DNA from: Rhyacophila brunnea
Taxonomy: Eukaryota; Arthropoda; Insecta; Trichoptera; Rhyacophilidae
Assembly: GCA_022495005.1 (NCBI GenBank)
Contig: JAGYXB010001006.1
Span: 744,001-808,000, forward strand
Reading direction: 5' to 3'
DNA: 64,000 nucleotides
The translations under genes were made by a program, and so were the position numbers. The notes under the pieces are model-generated. The model had not been told where the DNA came from. It saw nothing but the letters and a program-made list of their open reading frames with translations, and searched no databases. The number at the start of each line of letters is the position of its first letter. The stretch's first letter is position 1. Positions 33,638 through 44,915 of the stretch are shown in pieces.

Positions 33638-33784
33638 TTTTTTTCGTGTGAAAAAATAAATTATGTGTTACATGTCACACGCCAAAAATACACTTTGATC
33701 TGATTTCCCAAACGCGCCAAAAGATGTATAACTTCAAAAAGTCATTTAGAACGGTAGTATCAACAGCTATTAAAAAAAGATGTT

Positions 33785-33935
33785 AATACTATCGATCGAG
33801 GGTACTTGATGGAATTAAAATTTTAATTATCACTGATTTAAGTTGTTTTCTATTTCATTTGAGTCGTCCTTAGCGACCCGGGTTACGCCTTTAGGCATTT
33901 TAGTGCACTATCCACATTTTTTTACGGGTTACATA
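33785..33935 (-). mobile_element. Family P, left half, copy P3
   Basis: The terminus TTAATACTATCGATCGAGGG is followed by TACTTGATGG, CATTTGAGTCGTCCTTAGCG and ACCCGGGTTACGCCTTTAGG. The ribozyme-like core is heavily mutated (CTAAAAT in place of CTGAAGA). The other half is absent. Confidence 0.65.
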
Positions 33936-34384
33936 CCTACTAAATAAAAACGTACGTATATACATACAAAATATACATAAACATAGTCATTATTGAATTT
34001 TAAGTTTGTAAAAGATTTCTATTTAGCCACATATTATGTTTTGCGACTTATGCGTGGTGTAAATGAAAACAATTTTCGTTCAAATACTATTATTAAAGAC
34101 AATTTACCTCTTGGTATTTTATGGGCTTCCAATTGCAGGATATCAAAGTTATTATCAAATAAGTATTCAACACCATAAAATTTATGTATAAATACAGAAT
34201 TTAATAAATAGGTAAATTCGCCCCGTCAGTGGTATCGAAATCTTTTTGGTTTAGTGTTTAAGTATATTATTTCGATTGGGTCGGGCAGGAATAGTAAATA
34301 AAACGACTATACTTAAATCAAATAGTCGGATTTGTTATTACTTCGAGTTTATTGGCCATAAATAAAAACTAAAGATAGGTATCA

Positions 34385-34810
34385 CTATCATCATCATCAG
34401 TTCGAATTTATTCACTGTTGGATGAAATCTTTTCCAAGTTTATTCTACTCTCGATCACAATAATATGCTTTATATTATCACCGATATCTGCAGAACTTAA
34501 GTATTTCAATGATTAATTAACTTCTACATTTATCTTTAGGGTGATCCCTCAAACTCATGAATTCCACTGAATGACTAGATTTATCCAGCCCCTGTACCTT
34601 ATTTTACCTATATGTATTTAACAAGATTTTATTTGTGAAACTTTGTAGCACTTATACCCAGCAAACACTTATTCATACTACGTTATACTAATCTCAGTTT
34701 ATGAACTTCTCGCATATTTTTTTAGTGGCCAAAAGCACCCTAACCCAACTTTGTTCTACAAATAATTTCCTTAAGTATATATTATCCACTTATTGGCAGT
34801 ATTATTATTC
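34385..34810 (-). pseudogene. LINE 3' fragment, family L2, strongly eroded
   Basis: Starting from the ATCATCATCATC tail, the order of words matches 32130-32700: TTTATTCACTGTTGGATGAA, ATCTGCAGAACTTAAGTATT, CTGAATGACTAGATTTATCC, AGCACCCTAACCCAACTTTG. It is more decayed than the neighbour and contains no usable frame. Confidence 0.65.
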
Positions 34811-35985
34811 CAGGTGAACATATTTCATGTTATTCTGAAGATATTATGAAGACTTATTAGGATAATATTAGCTAATATTAGGATCCATAATGTTTTAAAT
34901 TTATAAATTTTAAATTGATATTCATTTCAAACTAAATATTAAATTTTATCGAATACAACACAAGTGTTTTTTATTTTCTCTCTCCAGATAATAATTCTAA
35001 GCTAAATAATATGTATATTGTATGATATTCTGTACGAATAAAAATAATAGATAAATGCAAAGATCAAATTAGATCAAAATCAAATTATTGTTTGGACTAT
35101 AACAGGGAGAGAAACTTTTAGTGAGACAATCAGTGATAGCGATTTTTTAAATTTTAGTTAAATTTGAAGCCATTTAAAATTAATATTTAAGGCAATGGTC
35201 TAATAACTATTATCTTTAGAAGCTATTTTGACATTTTAGTGTTATATTTCTATGGAATTTATTTATTTTGATTATTCAGGAATAATGTTTCCATTTATTT
35301 AAATGTATAATAACTGATGCGGTCTGTCCTCTCATATGAAATTATAACAACATTATTAGAATGTTAATACTTTAGTTTCGCAATTAGACAAACTTGTTTC
35401 CTATTTGAAATTGTCAATACGTGAATTAGTATTTATGGAAGTGACCGTTTGAATAAATCACATAATCGTTCGACACGTTTGCGATTTTTAAAATAATCAA
35501 TATTTTCTTTGAGATACGAGTACATATTATATAATATATTTAGTCTCCATTTTTTAGAGAAGATTTTTTGATGATACGTATCTTTTCATGAGGAAAATAC
35601 AAAATCTTTATCAGAATCTTTATTGAGTAATGCTGTAACTTACTTGAATGACAAAATATTTTTAATAGAAAACTGGCAACATTGGTATCACGTACGATAT
35701 AACAGGCATGGGCGGTAATATAGCATAACATGCTTAACATCAGAACCATATACCTCCATAACGTAGGTAGAAGACCTTTTAGCATCATCATCATCATCGT
35801 GATAAGATAAATCGACAGAAAAAGTAAAATCTTCAGCCCCCAGAAAATTAAAATCAATTGTTTACAATATTATTTTAAAATACACAATACGCGCCTGATT
35901 TTTTTCACAAATATTTTCTCTATTAGGTATATACCTGAAGTATTTTCAAATTATGAAATAAAATAAAGAATGTTACATTCTAAAA
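34811..35985. other. No gene recognised
   Basis: AT-rich. A 105-codon open stretch (35540-35857, minus) is low-complexity hydrophobic translation of AT-rich DNA and is not supported. Confidence 0.5.
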
Positions 35986-35989
35986 AAAC

Positions 35990-36200
35990 CGGCATGGAGA
36001 GGGATGTCCAGCAATCCAATAGAGCGTAGAAGAAGAGGCAGGCCAAAGATTCACTGGTTGGATGGAGCTGCCAGTGACTGCCGTGTTCTGGGGGTACCGA
36101 ATTGGAAAGTGGCCACACTGGATAGGGACAGGTAGAGGGAGCTGTTAGAGGAGGCCAAGACCCACACCGGGTTATCGCGCCCCTGATGATGATGATGACA
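35990..36200 (+). pseudogene. LINE 3' fragment, family L3
   Basis: It reads RRRRGRPKIHWLDGAASDCR, then VPNWKVATLDRDR, then RELLEEAKTHTGL, the C-terminus of a LINE ORF2. It ends with a GATGATGATGATG tail. It is GC-rich against its surroundings. Only one stop separates it from a clean frame, so it is fairly young. Confidence 0.85.
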
Positions 36201-37127
36201 TTCTAAAAATCTTGGGAATTATTCTTTGAATAAAAAAATGTTGAAGTATATAAATTATCACTTAAAATATAACATAGATATAACTTCTACTGCTATTTTC
36301 GTTAATTACTGATTTATTCCATGGTGTTATCGATATACCATGAATATCTCCATATGGAAGTAAATAATGTAGTTTGGTGTAAAATTTGGTACTTATTTTG
36401 TAGTGAAATATAACATAAGTATAGAAAAAATTTCAAATTTTAATATTTCATAAAAGTGAGATAAAAATAATATACTTATATAAAAGTATTTTAAAATATA
36501 AAATATAAAAGTATTTTTTTTTTTAAAGTTAAAAAATTTTTAAGCTATCCACTTCATATGACATTTTATAAGATGGCAATTCTTCGATCTACGCTAGCCA
36601 CAAACTGAATACAAATTTGTTATAAATAGACAATAAAATACACTTTAAAAAATCTCAGCCCACACAAGTTGTTCCGATAGGTTTTTAAATTCCTCGCAAT
36701 CAATACCTAAAAATATGTTTTAAAAATAACACTTCTGACATTTGAGAATTTGTCATAATATGAACGTACAGACCTACAAACTTATTTGTAGAATGGATGG
36801 GGGAGCCACTATCGAAAACTAGCCAATTAAGACTCGCAGACCGAACAGAATCTGACATTCAAATAAAATGAAAAAATGGCGTCCATAATGGTAGTTCGTA
36901 GTTCTATTTTTGACCGTTCTTTATTTAAGTTTGTAGGACTGTAGATTGTAAGAAAATTCTTTTGTTTTTTATTCTTTTATAAAATAAGTGAATCAGAATA
37001 ATGTGTTTTGAATTTGGAATGGTTACATATTATTATAATGAAACATGTATGGGAGTACACTCCCTGCACGTTTAATATAATATGATAGAGGTTTCTGAAA
37101 ACAACCCTTGCAGAATATTGAATGTCA
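36201..37127. other. No gene recognised
   Basis: AT-rich sequence, nothing supported. Confidence 0.5.
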
Positions 37128-37440
37128 TCACATTATACGCAAGATCATCCGTCGTCCATGCTCAAAATGTGAGAATTGTCGGAAGGCGGCGTGTATCGCA
37201 TTTCTGCTAACATATGAATACCAAGAATATCTCCTGCCATTTTCCGTGCTCCGCGGAACTGGAATATGAAAATTTATGTCGTGTCTCTCGGTGAGCATTC
37301 CAGGCGTCAATAACATTGCGGCATAAGCATTACTTTTCCTCTAATAAAGAAATACTACGCTCGCGGAATTCATCTTCTTATCACAGACGCGTGGAACTTG
37401 CGACGTTCGTGACACTCCGCATGACGTAACTGACATTCAC
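37128..37440 (-). pseudogene. Possible decayed coding block, unidentified
   Basis: This is clearly GC-richer than its flanks. All three minus frames carry open stretches that look protein-like and replace one another: RERSISLLEEK, NVIDAWNAHRETRHKFSY, MAGDILGIHMLAEMRY, and a 62-codon stretch ending RRMILRIM. That pattern suggests a frameshifted old coding sequence, likely from a transposon. I do not recognise the family. Confidence 0.25.
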
Positions 37441-38115
37441 CATATCACGGAAAAACTTTTAAGAATGAACAACTTTGTAATATTATCTTTATTGTAACAT
37501 GCATAAGTTTTGTAAAATTAACTAAACAAATAAATAATTCAAATATATTTTTTAAAAAAGATAATTGCAGAAAAAATAACTAGGTATACTGTAATATACG
37601 ATAAAATGGATTATAAATATGTGAATAAAATAGAGGAGAGAATGTGTGAATAAAAATATAAATTGGAGAAATTGCAAGTTAAGGGTAGAGCATGATTAGA
37701 TTTAAGCGTAAATAGTAAAATCGGATAATTGAATTATTCAGGGCCATGAGATCGCGCTGACAAATGTATGCGATTATCAGAGAACTAGCATCTATAGAAT
37801 ATAATAAAAAAAGGAATTTAAATGGACTAAGAGAACTACGTATAAAAGAGACTTGTAAGTGTATGATAAAATTGACTGATAAAAAGGGCGCCAAGTGCTT
37901 CCTAAGTGTGTACATAATGAAATACCATATAAATAAAGAAAACACTAGATTTAGAGATAACAATAATTGTTTATTATAGTCTAAAAAACATAGAATTTAT
38001 TTTGACAAGTATAATAATTATAGAGACATGAAATTATTAAGGAGACTCGGTGATCTTTTTTATGCGAAGACATGCTATTCTACAAAAAACATTATAAATA
38101 AAAATAATAGGGTAA
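37441..38115. other. No gene recognised
   Basis: AT-rich. Short open stretches overlap on both strands at 37679-37979 and are not convincing. Confidence 0.5.
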
Positions 38116-38484
38116 TCATCTGCTCTGCATCCCTTCAAATTGTAGACACTGAATTTTGGTAATTAATGTTAATAAAAGTTCAATAAAAGTGAAAGAAAAA
38201 CTGGTTTTTAGGTGGCCGACGTCCGACCGGCCATGAACCAAAAGTAGGTTAAGTTGAAAGATCCATCCAGTTGAGAAGTCAGGATAAAAGTGAACGAGAT
38301 CGATAAAGGTGCAACCCTCCTGTCCGCCAAAATACAAATAGGTATCAGCTCCGGCCGCAGGGTGGGGGTTTGTGTGAAAGAGAATCGATCTTGCTTCCTC
38401 TTCTATCGGTGAGAATTTACCTACTCTCAAATTACGTATAGGTACGTATCCACAACGTGACAATACGTCTTTCACATCTTTCAC
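38116..38484 (-). CDS. Unidentified open stretch, possible exon
   Basis: A 122-codon open stretch on the minus strand is GC-rich relative to its flanks and has balanced composition (YVPIRNLRVGKFSPIEEEAR, FHTNPHPAAGADTYLYFGGQ, DLVHFYPDFSTGWIFQLNLL). It has no ATG at its upstream edge. The sequence before it, TTAACTCTAG, could be a splice acceptor, so it might be an exon. It stops just before the LINE copy at 38527, so it could also belong to that insertion or to an older element. I recognise no domain. Confidence 0.25.
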   Translation of the reverse strand: MKDVKDVLSRCGYVPIRNLRVGKFSPIEEEARSILFHTNPHPAAGADTYLYFGGQEGCTFIDLVHFYPDFSTGWIFQLNLLLVHGRSDVGHLKTSFSFTFIELLLTLITKIQCLQFEGMQSR

Positions 38485-38526
38485 TTTCTAGAGTTAAGTA
38501 GTGCCTTTATCTATTAATCTACTTAT

Positions 38527-39102
38527 ACATGGGTCAATGAGAAATGGGACCAGTCTCGGGAAATAAAAACTAGAATTGAGATCGCAAGGAGCATCTTTCT
38601 CAAAATGAGACGCCTCCTTAGCAATCGAGATCTTAACCTAGGTCTGAGACTGCGTATGGTACGTTGTTATGTGCTCTCAATTCTTTTCTATGGTATGGAA
38701 GTATGGACGCTAAACCAAGAGATGTCACGGAGACTTGGAAGCTTTCGAGATGTGGCTGTATAGACGCATCCTCAAAATTCCTTGGACTGACCGGGTGACA
38801 AATGTTGAAGTTCTCAATCGAATGGGGAAGGACCGAGAAGTTCTACGTAGTATCAAAACCAAGAAACTACAATACCTCGGCCACATTATAAGAGGACAAA
38901 AATACAGCATTCCCCAACTTGTCATTCAAGAAAAGATCAATGGAAAGCGTAGCAGAGAACGGCGCCATATTTCGTGGCTTAAAAACCTCCGTGATTGGTA
39001 CGAATGCAGCTCCACCGAACTGTTCCGGGTTGCAGACGACAAAGATAAGATCACCTTGATGGTGGCCGACCTCCGCTAGGGGATGGCACAATAAGAAGAA
39101 GA
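38527..39102 (+). pseudogene. LINE RT C-terminal fragment (copy B)
   Basis: This is a second copy of the family at 15486-16141, about 90% alike by eye, with the same 3' tail GGCACAATAAGAAGAAGATA. From 38735 to the stop at 39077-39079 the frame is open for 114 codons: MEAFEMWLYRRILKIPWTDR, VTNVEVLNRMGKDREVL, LQYLGHIIRGQKYSIPQL, RRHISWLKNLRDWYECSSTE. A one-base insertion just upstream of MEAFEM separates it from LFYGMEVWTLNQEM. It begins near ACATGGGTCAATGAG and is 5'-truncated. It is the best-preserved LINE fragment here. Confidence 0.92.
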
Positions 39103-39140
39103 TATATTATTTATAATTTTTAAATACAGTCAATAATATT

Positions 39141-39350
39141 TTTGACCATATCCGATCCGAAAAAGATCATTATATGGGCCTCCACAGAGTAGAGGTTTGT
39201 ATTAACAAAATTTAATTTTTACAAGAAATGGATATTAGCCATTTTCACAAAAAAAACAGTATATATTATGTATTTGCCAGACCCGGGATTTGAACCTGAG
39301 ACTCACAACATTATAAGCCGACGCGTTAGCTGCTCGGCCATCGTGGAGTC
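39141..39350 (-). mobile_element. tRNA-Leu-like SINE, family S1
   Basis: On the minus strand the head reads CCACGATGGCCGAGCAGCTA with B-box GGTTCAAATCC. The tail end is GGATCGGATATGGTC. The middle (the ACCTAATAGGTTGA block) is shortened. It lies about 40 bases after the LINE copy B tail. Confidence 0.8.
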
Positions 39351-40194
39351 AATACATAGTTACATTTTTATGTATAATAGCTAGTTTATACACTCGCTTG
39401 ATATGCAATAGATGAGTGTTAAAATTACACTCAGTGAAATATTTGTATTTGAATTTTAATAGGATATTCTTAATGATTTTCCGTGTTATACATATATTTT
39501 CAATATAGAATGTTACATTCCTAAATATTGTCTCGAATAAAAAAATATTTTTACGATGCAACAATATAGAAGTAGAAAGAAAATAATAATTTATTAATTT
39601 AATATGAAATAAACATCTTATTTTATCCATGATACGAACAGGTTTGTTTGACTTTGTATATAATATAATCGATATGCTCAGTGGTTGCGATCTTTCGGCA
39701 CTCACATAATTCTATACTCTCTTTTGTATGATACATGCACATTTATGGTACTCTGCCATAGCTCATAGTTTTTGGTTTAAGACCAACAATATATTTCAGA
39801 TAAGTTGATTGTTTAGGAGTTCTATATTATTATGTAATCGTAAGTAATATTAGGTTTATTTTTGACTCGCTTCCCTTCACAAGTCTGGAAAGTTTTTACT
39901 ACGTTTTTTTTTTGTAGAACTGTCTTGTGTATTTAAATAAATTATATACGCAGTCATTTGTCAATCATAAACGGTATCATATAATTGTATAATATTTAAG
40001 TCAGTAAATTTAATATTCCAATACTTTTTGAATAATATACAAACCAGAATGAACCTGCGTACTTTGCTGATTGATGTGACAGTAATGTTGATTCATAAGT
40101 TTTTATTTAAATCTATTTCAGAAAATAATTTATCAAATATTTAGTTTCTAATTTAGTCGTGGTAATATTTGGCAAGAAAAAAATATCCATCTAC
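39351..40194. other. No gene recognised
   Basis: AT-rich. A 118-codon open stretch (39349-39705, minus) begins inside the SINE and is low-complexity; it is not supported. Confidence 0.5.
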
Positions 40195-40300
40195 AACAGG
40201 ACACATTGAAGGAAAAAAATGAGAGACGCAGAAGGCTAACACTATGGCTAAGGAACATCCGAAACTAGGCTAGCTGAAAAATAATCAAAGAATTCTTGTA
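40195..40300 (+). pseudogene. LINE C-terminal scrap (copy D)
   Basis: ERRRRLTLWLRNIRN corresponds to the RRHISWLKNLRDW block of copies A and B. It is short and frameshifted. Confidence 0.5.
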
Positions 40301-40915
40301 CATATATCAAAATGTTTTCACCAAATTAATTACCAATTTTGGAGGATCTGATTAGAGTACAAAAAAAATCAAGAAAAAATATTTTGATTACATAAAAATT
40401 TGAAAAAAAATATATAGAATATTATTACTAATAACAAATAAATTATATTTTCCTTCTATAAAAAGTTGTCTATAAGGGAATAATTATAACATGCGTGCAT
40501 TATATGAAACGTGGCTGATAATTTGTATTACTAGACAAAATCTTTCATTGCTTGGATATATTTCGGAAACGGAAGTAGAGAAAAATATCTTTTCATTTGT
40601 TTCTCTATGAAAATAAACCTTATTTATACACATAAAAACTTGTTTTTTTGTGATCGTAACGCAGACATAATTGATGAATTATGATTTTGTAAGATATGAT
40701 GTTATTTGTCTTTGTTGTTTACAGAAAAAAATATTTTACTTGATATTAGAAAATAGATTATAAACGGAAAGTTCATTTAAAAAAATAGCATTCTCAGGGT
40801 TATTAAATAGATTTATTATATCATATAAATTAGGTACTCGATTTCTTTATTAATATTTTTTTATAATAGTGATTTCTAAATTCTCGGTTTTTAAGCTTAA
40901 TCTTAGGGGTACATT
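40301..40915. other. AT-rich stretch, no gene recognised
   Basis: Nothing supported. Confidence 0.5.
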
Positions 40916-41205
40916 GGTACGACCGCGTTACAAATACTCGTGTTCGTGAGCTAACACGGCAGTCCTCACTGATTGAAGTAATCTTCACGTTTCACTTGGC
41001 TAGGATACGTATGCCGGATTTTGCCAGAGAGGCGAAACTTCCGTACCCTTGTGGCACACTACCCTTGTGGTACTACAAAAGCGATCTACATAGCATGGCG
41101 GGACATGCGAGTTGGTGATAGAGCGTGGGAAGTGTCGCGAACTTATGCTTGCACTATGCCCTAACGCTGGGGTGTGATAGGGTGACAGACGAAGAAGAAG
41201 ACTTA
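40916..41205 (+). other. GC-rich relic, possibly a LINE 3' end
   Basis: It is distinctly GC-richer than its flanks. One forward frame reads RNFRTLVAHYPCGTTKAIYI, then AWRDMRVGDRAWEVSRTY. It ends GGTGACAGACGAAGAAGAAG, reminiscent of the AAGAAGAAG LINE tails nearby. The family is not identified. Confidence 0.3.
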
Positions 41206-42636
41206 TATAGCCAAAAAAAGAGTTGTAAATTAAGAACCCGTTTAGAAGTACTAAACTTAATTTTTTTTATAGTTAATGTTTTTAGAAGTCATCAAAAATA
41301 AGCCTTCACTGTATGTATTTAGCAAGCATATTGATAGGAGATTTTCTTGCGTTTTCCAATATAAATAGTAAAATAGTACTATATTATAATATTTGCTACT
41401 AGTAGCCAACATTACATACCAAATTTAGATTTTTGCAATACGTATAGCGCTTGAATTAATCTAACTTTTGAGATGTCCCAGTTGAAATATCATTATAGTG
41501 ATATGTTCTGTGCGTCATTATAGCAATACTTTTAGTGGCATTTTATGTAGTCGATATTTAATAATGATTGTCAGCTGTTCTGTAATGGCGTGAAATGATT
41601 TGAATAATATAAACATAATGTCTAAACGTAATTTATCGATTATTATGGGTTATCACGATAGTTCCATTTTTCAGTAAAAAATGCTCAACTTATAAGTCAT
41701 TTTAAGCATTAGTAATACGTATGTGTATATTGGAATTCGCTAATTTTTGAAAGGAAAACAAATATAATAAAACATGGAGTGATAACGGGTTATATGTAAG
41801 GACACAATATCCTATTCTTGGGTGGCTTTAATCCGCCTCCCGGGCAGAGTATTATGCAATTTGTTTACAAGAATGTTTTCAATTTTCATATACTGCAACC
41901 TAATATTCCGCAAATATGAATTGTATCCAAACCGCTGAGTTTTCTTCTTCAAGAAAGATTCTCTCGGAAGCTTTGAAAGAAAATAAAATTTAATTTTGCC
42001 TGTCATCGCTACGAATAAACGTAAGTGCGTAGACATTATTTATTGAAATATCTATTTTACAAGCATTAAAACATGCAAGCTAATATATAAATATTTGACA
42101 AAATTTTAGTCTATTTTTGATATACCTATAGCTTGGACATAATAGTATGATCAAACATAATGAAATTACTATTATTGGCGTTGTAGGAGTTGTATAAATA
42201 TAACAATAATTGTCCGGTGGCTCGACTCTGCAGAACCTTGAATCTTCACAGTGATTGAGTGAATCTGTTTTGTTCTCTTGTCTCTTTCAAATTAAGTTTC
42301 TATAAAATCCATGACTAATTATTGTATCTGAACGACTGCTTATTTTTATTTTAATTGTATTTTTTTTTAAATTGTATTTTTCTTTTCTTGCATTGACTGT
42401 CTTATCTACGAGTATACCTATTTTTTATGTTTTTCTGTTTTTTTCTCCTTCTATTTTTCTTTAACGATTTTTAATAACTCTTCAATCATATTTATTACAG
42501 CTGTACATAATATTGATATAATTAAATTTGATTTATTATGCTTTTTGTGTCAGCCTATTATTATTGGGAACATCACATTTTGTTTCTATACCGTATTCAT
42601 ATGTATCATATGTGATTGATCCTGCTGGTTGACCTA
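41206..42636. other. No gene recognised
   Basis: AT-rich. 41812-42036 (minus) has a 74-codon open stretch without a recognisable domain. Confidence 0.5.
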
Positions 42637-42644
42637 AATAAATT

Positions 42645-42690
42645 AATATATATATATAATATATATAATATATATATATATTATAATATT
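42645..42690 (+). repeat. (TA)n microsatellite
   Basis: An imperfect TA dinucleotide run interrupted by AATAT words. Confidence 0.9.
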
Positions 42691-42819
42691 ATCAAGTAAA
42701 AAAATACGTTATATTATGGAGACCAAAATTTCAGATAATTGAAAGTATATTTAGTGCCTTAAAAAGAGTTACTAATCATGGTCGTATAAATTAATTGTGA
42801 AATAATCTATTTGTTATTT

Positions 42820-42960
42820 ATTTATTTAAGAAAATAAAACATTGTAGACATAACAAATCTAAATTCAAGAGGTTCACAACATGAGATTTACATTATAACA
42901 AATATTACCCTCACAAGAGAGTACAAGATAATGTATTACTCTTTATATTTATAATAATAA
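42820..42960. repeat. Short dispersed repeat H, longer copy
   Basis: TTCAAGAGGTTCACAACATG matches 18940-18960. It is followed by CCCTCACAAGAGAGTACAAG, which may belong to the same unknown retroelement end. Confidence 0.4.
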
Positions 42961-43009
42961 TAAAAACATATGTACAATTTTATACAGAAAAATAAATAAT
43001 AATAATTTG

Positions 43010-43190
43010 ATAGCACAGCAAAAATGCGTTAGGCTAGTGTGGATAATGTCGTGGATCCCGGGCTTGAATACCGTGTCTGGCAAAAAAATACATGTTGTTT
43101 TTCAGTATGTGTTTTGACCTGAGTATGGACCTAATAGATTGAACATTAAAGCGTAAAATCAAAAAAACAATAAAACCTCTACTCTGAAGC
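43010..43190 (+). mobile_element. SINE, family S1, eroded
   Basis: The head is partly lost (GCGTTAGGCTAGTGTGGATA). B-box-like GGGCTTGAATACC, then ATGTTGTTTTTCAGTATGTG, GGACCTAATAGATTGAACA and ACCTCTACTCTGAAGCAGC follow in the family order. Confidence 0.65.
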
Positions 43191-43680
43191 AGCGTTCAAA
43201 ATGGAAAAGTTTACGAACCGGAGCGCTCGACCAATTTTCTGAAGATATTTACATAGTCTTCAAGTCGTATGTGTATTTTATAAAAATAAGTGTGTCCGAT
43301 TTTCTATTCTATGGCCTGTCTAGCTCAGACGGTCAACATATTTTTTCCACGAGACGGAGCGATAATTTTACTTCAATACAGTCAAATATATGTATATTTT
43401 ATTATATATTTTAATCTACCTGTCTATAAATTATAAAATATAAACGAATATTTTTAACACATATATCATAATATGTAGTAATAAATTCTATTGATTTTTA
43501 TATTTTATGAAGAATAATATTGAGTATGTATTGAAAAAATACTCAAAAGATATTTTCTGCTGTTACAGCTTTGTTAAAATGTTATCGAATAATAATGTTT
43601 CGTACAATAGTGATATTTTTTCGTTATTGAATAGTCTGTAAACGTTGATAAGGATCGAAAACTTGCCAGGTACGAATTCT
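43191..43680. other. No gene recognised
   Basis: AT-rich sequence, nothing supported. Confidence 0.5.
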
Positions 43681-43742
43681 CTTGACAGGTATTAGAGATA
43701 CCTGTACACTAGAAGCTGTCAAGCACGACAGTACCTGTCAAT
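43681..43742. repeat. 60-bp nested palindrome
   Basis: TTGACAGGTA at the left pairs with TACCTGTCAA at the right. Inside are a second palindrome AGGTATTAGAGATACCT and a CTGTC/GACAG pair. It could form a cruciform or be a tiny foldback insert. Confidence 0.6.
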
Positions 43743-44829
43743 CCATTGAATAAGTTTGAATACCTAACAAAACACTATTAATAATACTTACAGAGCGATG
43801 ACGGGATGATAATATTATTATTACTGTGTTGATGTAAATTTACATAACAATAAAATCCTGTTTGAATTATTTTAATGTCTAGAATAAAATAACTTTATTT
43901 AAAAAAAATAGTTCAATGTGAATTACATAATATCATTTTTCTTTTATAATCAAAGTATTCAAACTGATTTAACGTTACCCAAATGATAAAAGAGGAATAT
44001 TTTTTTCAAATATTTGATTTCAATAGCTGTTATCTAACGTATTAAAGCATTATAAATACCCCTTTTACACTTTCATGGATTTACTGCTGACAGTACGTAA
44101 TATCGCGGCCATAATAAGAAAATGCACGTGTAAGCACGTATTATCGTGCAAGATGAAAGATTGCATGCATGGTTGAAAATGTTTGGAAGTTTCTGAATTT
44201 TCACGCAATAATTGGTACTTGCATGGCGATAGTGGCGAACCTGCCGGAAGAAATACCGACTACACTGCACAGAATATTTTGACGTTCACCGATTATCTAA
44301 AAACTTGTCCAAACCTGCCCGAATTTGTCAAATAGCACTATAAGATGACAACATCACGTCTCGCTTACGCTTGAACATTGAGATTGGAGAGATAGTCAGC
44401 ACTTTTACGTGTAAACACTAATTATTATCGCGATAGTTAAAAATAGTTAATCCATAAACGTGTACATGCGCTATTATACTAATCGCAAAATGATAAATTA
44501 TTTTAATCTGAAGACTCCCATGAACGAAAGGTCAGTATGTACTGTCAAGCCAGAAGCGAGATAACTCGCGACTGTATTGTCAATATAAAGTATATTTTCT
44601 AAATAATACTCATTTATATTTTCAATACAATATTTTATCAATGATAATATGAATGCTGACTCAATTAAACAATATTTATCATTTTAGTCATAAAATTTTA
44701 ATGTAAAAACTCGAGAAACATAAATTTATATTTATTTTATTAAAAAAAATAGCTGACGTAAAGGTATCAACCTAGTAAAACGATCATAAATACATAAAGA
44801 GATTTGCAAAAACCTCATAAATATATTGT
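43743..44829. other. No gene recognised
   Basis: 44070-44330 is somewhat GC-richer and has a 65-codon open stretch on the minus strand without a domain. No repeat partner was found. Confidence 0.4.
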
Positions 44830-44915
44830 AACTTCACCAGAAATGAAACATAGAGTTTTCCAATGAAATGTCAGTGCCTTACGCACTAGACAACGAAAGC
44901 AGACTGCAAGGGATG
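44830..44915 (-). mobile_element. tRNA-derived SINE head, family S2, eroded
   Basis: GCTTTCGTTGTCTAGTGCGT on the minus strand aligns with the A-box region of 15255-15335. The B-box is degraded (TTTCATTTCTGG). Confidence 0.45.

Larger units (their letters stand above)
31507..33740. mobile_element. TIR element E, copy E3, interrupted
   Basis: This is the reverse orientation of E2. The left part is 31507-31660 (CGGAGTGTGTACTTATGTAC, TATACTTCTTTGGCGAAAC, AAGGACCGCTTATTGGAACG). The right part is 33530-33740 (tRNA-like core, then GATCTGATTTCCCAAACGCG, TGTATAACTTC). About 1.9 kb lies between the parts, including a LINE and a small inverted-repeat family, so E3 appears split by later insertions. Confidence 0.65.
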
